Assembly: GCA_003250135.1 (NCBI GenBank)
Contig: QKHF01000012.1
Coordinates: 1 to 28,294 of the forward strand
Reading direction: 5' to 3'
DNA length: 28,294 nucleotides
From: Paracoccaceae bacterium
GTDB lineage: Bacteria; Pseudomonadota; Alphaproteobacteria; Rhodobacterales; Rhodobacteraceae
Positions 24,422-28,294 of the stretch are shown here, in pieces. Within the stretch, counting starts at the first letter, position 1; each line of letters begins with the position of its first letter. The position numbers were made by a program, and so were the translations under genes. The notes beneath the pieces were generated by a model. It was not told where the DNA came from. It ran no database searches and saw only the letters and a list, made by a program, of their open reading frames with translations.

Positions 24422-26632
24422 TCACGTGGTCTCGAGTTCGAAGAACAACGCTGAAAGTGGCGGCAAGGTGATTTCGATGGAGTTCTCTCGGCCGTTCCAT
24501 GCGACAGGCTGGCTGTCGACGCCGCCCAGATTGCCGCGACCGCCGCCGCCATAGACCTCGGCGTCGGTGTTCAGCCGCTCGGCCCAGCGACCCGCCGCCG
24601 GAACCCCGACACGGAACGACGGCCGCTCGACCGGCGTGAAGTTGCAGACCATGACCACAGGCGGCCCGGGCTCGGACTTGCGCACCCAGGCGTAGACGGA
24701 AATGTCGCTGGCGTTCGCCTCGATCCATTCGAACCCCTCGGCGCGCGCATCGCCCCAGTGCAGCGACGGCGTCTCGCGGTAGAGGCGGTTCAGATCTCGC
24801 ACCAGACGCTGGACGCCACTGTGCCAACCGTGGTCGAGCAGACCCCAGTCCAATTCGGCGTTGTGGTTCCACTCGCGCCCCTGTGCAAACTCCTGGCCCA
24901 TGAACAGAAGCTTCTTGCCCGGGTGGCCCCACATGAAGCCGTAATAGGCGCGCAGGTTGGCGAACTTGTCGAAGCCCTCGCCGGGCATCTTCGTCAGGAT
25001 CGATCCCTTGCCGTGCACCACCTCGTCATGGCTGAGCGGCAGGATGAAGTTCTCCGAGAAGGCATAGAGCAGGCCAAAGGTCATCTGGTGATGGTGATGG
25101 CGCCGGTGAACGGGATCGAGGCTCATGTAGCTGAGGGTGTCGTTCATCCAGCCCATGTTCCATTTGAAGCCGAAGCCAAGCCCGCCCTGGTTGGTCGGCT
25201 TCGACACGCCAGGCCACGAGGTTGACTCTTCGGCGGCGGTCATCACCGAGGCGTCGTCGCCATAGACCACCTCGTTCATCCGCTTGAGGAACGCGATCGC
25301 CTCCAAATTCTCTCGCCCGCCATGGACGTTCGGCACCCACTGGCCTTCGGCGCGCGAGTAGTCGCGGTAGAGCATCGAGGCGACCGCGTCGACGCGCAGG
25401 CCGTCGATGTGATGTTCGCGCAGCCAGTAGAGCGCGTTGGCGATCAGGTAGTTCGCGACCTCGCGACGGCCGTAGTTGAAGATCAGTGTGTTCCAGTCCT
25501 GGTGGAACCCTTCTCGGGGATCGGCGTGCTCGTAGAGCGCCTCGCCGTCGAACCGACCGAGCCCGTGCGGATCGGTCGGGAAATGCCCAGGCACCCAGTC
25601 GAGGATCACGCCGAGCTCCGCCTTGTGGCAGGCCTCGACGAAATCGCGGAACTCGCCGGGCGTTCCGTGCCGAATCGTCGGGGCGTAAAGCCCGATCGGC
25701 TGGTAGCCCCAGGAGCCGTCGAATGGGTGCTCCGAAACCGGCAGCAGCTCGATATGGGTGAAGCCCATGTCCTTGGCATAGGGGACCAGATCGTGCGCAA
25801 GCTCCCAGTAGGAGAGCGGCCGCCCCCCTTCCTCGGCCTTGCGCCGCCAGGACCCGAGATGGACCTCGTAGATGGAGATCGGCGAGTGCGCACTTTGCAA
25901 GGCGCCGCGCCGCGCCGTCCATTCGTCGTCGCCCCACGCGCGGCCCGAAAGGTCGCGGACAATGGAGGCGGTCGAGGGCGGATGCTCCGAGCCGAACCCG
26001 ACCGGATCGGCCTTGAGTGGCAGGGTCGCGCCGTCGCGGCCGCGGATCTCGTACTTGTAGCGCGCGCCTTCGCCGACGCCGGGCGCGAAGATCTCCCAGA
26101 CGCCGGTGGCGCCGCGCGCGCGCATCACGTGGCGGCGACCATCCCAGGCGTTGAAATCGCCGACGACGGAAACGCGTCTTGCATTCGGCGCCCAGACGGC
26201 GAACCGCACGCCCCGCACGCCTTCATGTTCAACCGGGTGGGCGCCGAGGGCCTCCCATAGCCGCAGATGCGTCCCCTCCGAGAAGAAATATTCGTCATAC
26301 TCGCCGAGAATCGGACTGAAGCGGTATGGATCGTCGAACTCCCAGCGAGCGTCGCCGCGCCGGGCTTCGAGCCGGTAGGCGCCGGGGCGCCCCTGGCCCT
26401 GGACCCAGCCTGAGAAGAGCTCGAAGGCGCCGCAGGGAGAGAGCGTCGCAATGATCTCGCCGTCCGGAGCCTTCGCCTGAACCGCCTCGGCGCCCGGAAC
26501 GAGCGCCGTGATCGCCCAGCGCCCGTCGATCAGCTGAGGCCCGAGGACTGCGAACGGATCAGCGTGCTCTCCGCTCACAAGCGCGGTCGCCGCCTGGGCG
26601 TCGATTTTCGGCGGACTTCCAGACTTTTTCAT
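24422..26632 (-). CDS. glgB: 1,4-alpha-glucan branching enzyme
   Basis: This 736-residue enzyme (E. coli, 728) cuts alpha-1,4 chains and rejoins them by alpha-1,6 links. An N-terminal region (about 1-120) with DPFAVLGP and a CBM48 domain (about 120-215) precede the GH13 barrel. Catalytic residues are nucleophile D415 (GLRVDAVASMLYRDYS), acid E468 (TAAEEST) and D536 (LPLSHDEVVHGKGS). All three sit exactly ten residues after the E. coli D405, E458 and D526. ATG 26632 is chosen because a GGAGGAGG run lies about 10 bases upstream and the family start follows; ATG 26728 would add 32 residues without a good binding site. It lies 126 bases after gpmI on the same strand. Confidence 0.96.
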   Translation of the reverse strand: MKKSGSPPKIDAQAATALVSGEHADPFAVLGPQLIDGRWAITALVPGAEAVQAKAPDGEIIATLSPCGAFELFSGWVQGQGRPGAYRLEARRGDARWEFDDPYRFSPILGEYDEYFFSEGTHLRLWEALGAHPVEHEGVRGVRFAVWAPNARRVSVVGDFNAWDGRRHVMRARGATGVWEIFAPGVGEGARYKYEIRGRDGATLPLKADPVGFGSEHPPSTASIVRDLSGRAWGDDEWTARRGALQSAHSPISIYEVHLGSWRRKAEEGGRPLSYWELAHDLVPYAKDMGFTHIELLPVSEHPFDGSWGYQPIGLYAPTIRHGTPGEFRDFVEACHKAELGVILDWVPGHFPTDPHGLGRFDGEALYEHADPREGFHQDWNTLIFNYGRREVANYLIANALYWLREHHIDGLRVDAVASMLYRDYSRAEGQWVPNVHGGRENLEAIAFLKRMNEVVYGDDASVMTAAEESTSWPGVSKPTNQGGLGFGFKWNMGWMNDTLSYMSLDPVHRRHHHHQMTFGLLYAFSENFILPLSHDEVVHGKGSILTKMPGEGFDKFANLRAYYGFMWGHPGKKLLFMGQEFAQGREWNHNAELDWGLLDHGWHSGVQRLVRDLNRLYRETPSLHWGDARAEGFEWIEANASDISVYAWVRKSEPGPPVVMVCNFTPVERPSFRVGVPAAGRWAERLNTDAEVYGGGGRGNLGGVDSQPVAWNGRENSIEITLPPLSALFFELETT

Positions 26633-26758
26633 GTTCGCTCGCCCTCCTCCCCGTCTTGCGGCTTTAGCCCGAAACTCGCCCGTCGCGCTTTGCGTCGTCG
26701 GCCATGTCGCCTCCGCCGACCGTGACATGCACAGGCTCAGCCGCAGCCAGGGCCATGA

Positions 26759-28294
26759 TCAATCTCCCCGCCGGACCAGCGAATCGCCGGTCATCTCGGG
26801 CGGCTGCGGCAGGCCCATCAGCGCCAGCGCCGTCGGAGCGAGATCGGCAAGCCGGCCGCCTTCGCGCAGCGCCGTCGGCCAGTTCGCCCGTCCGCCATTA
26901 TAGACCATGACCGGCACCGGCAGCGTGGTGTGCGCGGTGTGCGGCTCGCCGGTCTCTGGATCGACCATCTGCTCGCAATTGCCATGGTCTGACGATGATA
27001 GCGCCGCCCACCTCGTCCAGCGCCGCCAGCGCCCGACCGAGCCCCTGATCGACCGCCTCGCAGGCTTTCGCCGCGGCAGCCAGATCGCCAGTATGGCCCA
27101 CCATGTCGGGATTGGCGAAATTCACCACGATCAGGTCGTGCCGCCTCCCCCGGATCGCGTCGACCAGCTGATCGGCCACCTCGCCCGCCGACATTTCCGG
27201 CTTCAGGTCATAGGTCTTCACCTTGGGGCTGGGCGCCATATAGCGGTCCTCGCCCTCATAAGGCTCCTCGACGCCGCCGTTCAGGAAGAAGGTGACGTGG
27301 GGGTATTTCTCGGTCTCGGCCAGGCGGAACTGGGTCTTGCCCTGCGCCGCGACCCATTCGCCCAGCGTGTTGACGATCTCCTCCGGCGGGAATAGCGCCG
27401 ACATGTACCGGTCGTGACGGGACGAGTAGGAGACCATGCCGCAGAGCGCCGCGAATGCGGGGCGGGCGGAGGCGTCGAACCCGTCGAAGTCGGGATCGCC
27501 CAGCGCGGCGAGGATCTCCCGCGCGCGGTCGGCGCGGAAATTGGCGAAGAACACGCCGTCGCCGTCCTTGGCGCCGGCGTAATCGCCGATCACGGTCGGC
27601 GAGACGAACTCGTCGGTCTCCTCCCGCGCATAGGCGTCCGACAGCGCGTGGTCGGCGTTCTCGGCGTGCTCGCCCTTGGCGGAGACGATCACGTCGAAGG
27701 CGGCGGAGACGCGCTCCCAGCGATTGTCGCGGTCCATGGCGAAAAACCGCCCCGTGACAGTGGCGAGCTGCGCGCCCGGCGCCCCGGCGATGTCGTCGAG
27801 GAAATCGCGCAGGTAGCGCCGCGCGCTTTTTGGTGGGGTGTCGCGCCCGTCGAGGAAGGCGTGTATGGCGACGGGGACGCCCGCGCCCGCGATCACGCGC
27901 GCGGCCTCGGCGATATGGCGCTGGTGGGAATGCACGCCGCCGGGGCTGAGCAGGCCCATCAGATGCGCGGTCCCGCCGCTTTCCTTCAGCGTGGCGATGA
28001 AAGCCTGCAGCGTCTCATTCTTCGCAAAGCTTCCATCGGCGATGGCGCGGTCGATCTTGGGCAGGTCCATCCACACCACACGGCCGGCGCCGATATTGGT
28101 GTGGCCGACCTCGGAATTGCCCATCTGACCGGGCGGCAGGCCGACATCCTCGCCGCTGGTCTTCAGCGTCGCGTGCGGCGCGTCCCGCCACAGCAGGTCG
28201 AAATTGGGCGTCGCCGCCTGAGCGACTGCATTGTTCTCAGTGGAGGGGTTCAGGCCCCACCCGTCCAGGATGCAAAGCACGACGGGTTTCGGCG
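26759..28294 (-). pseudogene. gpmI: Phosphoglycerate mutase, cofactor-independent, with frameshift; 5' end beyond window
   Basis: The minus strand reads PKPVVLCILDGWG at the window edge and continues as GpmI, which interconverts 3- and 2-phosphoglycerate using two Mn2+ ions. QMGNSEVGH holds the phosphoserine, and HAFLDGRDTPPKSA, FFAMDRDNRW and VVNFANPDMVGHTG are intact. At about 26990 the frame breaks. GGAIIV is followed by unrelated residues, while the family sequence (DHGNCEQMVDPETGEPHTAHTT) resumes in the next frame at 26989 and runs to a normal end at 26759. Compared with the usual IV-T-A-D-H-G-N, about five bases appear deleted. The first-frame product ends at 26898 without the Asp-His metal ligands and the later His. 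Joined, the two parts give about 510 residues, the normal length. This is either a recent pseudogene, a sequencing or assembly error, or a recoded gene. Confidence 0.85.

Overview
The window is chromosomal DNA from an alphaproteobacterium. The evidence is a RegA/PrrA/ActR-family response regulator with its typical C-terminal helix-turn-helix, the high G+C of most genes, and the protein flavour throughout. The family cannot be fixed from the sequence alone. There are no rRNA or tRNA genes, CRISPR arrays, insertion sequences or phage genes that I can support.

Positions 1-4913 are a looser, more AT-rich region. They hold about 500 bases without a gene, a 30-codon remnant resembling the tail of a DUF1127 protein, a RegA-type response regulator with Glu in place of the phospho-accepting Asp, and a decayed pyruvate carboxylase reduced to its two ends. 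AMP nucleosidase (amn) and a type II NADH dehydrogenase (ndh) follow, each after an AT-rich spacer of more than 300 bases.

Positions 4994-28294 are a dense, GC-rich central-carbon block in two convergent arms. The plus-strand arm runs pgk, gap, eno, pyk (lower glycolysis), then ppc (PEP carboxylase), then glgX, malQ, glgP (glycogen debranching, glucanotransfer, phosphorolysis). The minus-strand arm runs gpmI (5' end beyond the window), glgB, glgC, glgA, pgm. The arms meet tail to tail with 13 bases between stop codons.

Together these genes cover both directions of glycogen metabolism. Synthesis is Pgm, GlgC, GlgA, GlgB; breakdown is GlgP, GlgX, MalQ and Pgm run backwards. They also cover the route from glyceraldehyde 3-phosphate to PEP, then to pyruvate (Pyk) or oxaloacetate (Ppc). 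Ndh could reoxidise the NADH made by Gap. Upper glycolysis genes (pfk, fba, tpiA) are absent. The one phosphoglycerate mutase gene, gpmI, carries a frameshift just before its metal-binding Asp-His motif.

I found no wholly new multi-gene system. The best leads are the Asp-to-Glu regulator beside the two-ended pyruvate carboxylase remnant, the gpmI frameshift, the PEP carboxylase lacking the C-terminal Asn of the aspartate-inhibition site, and several strong inverted repeats between genes.
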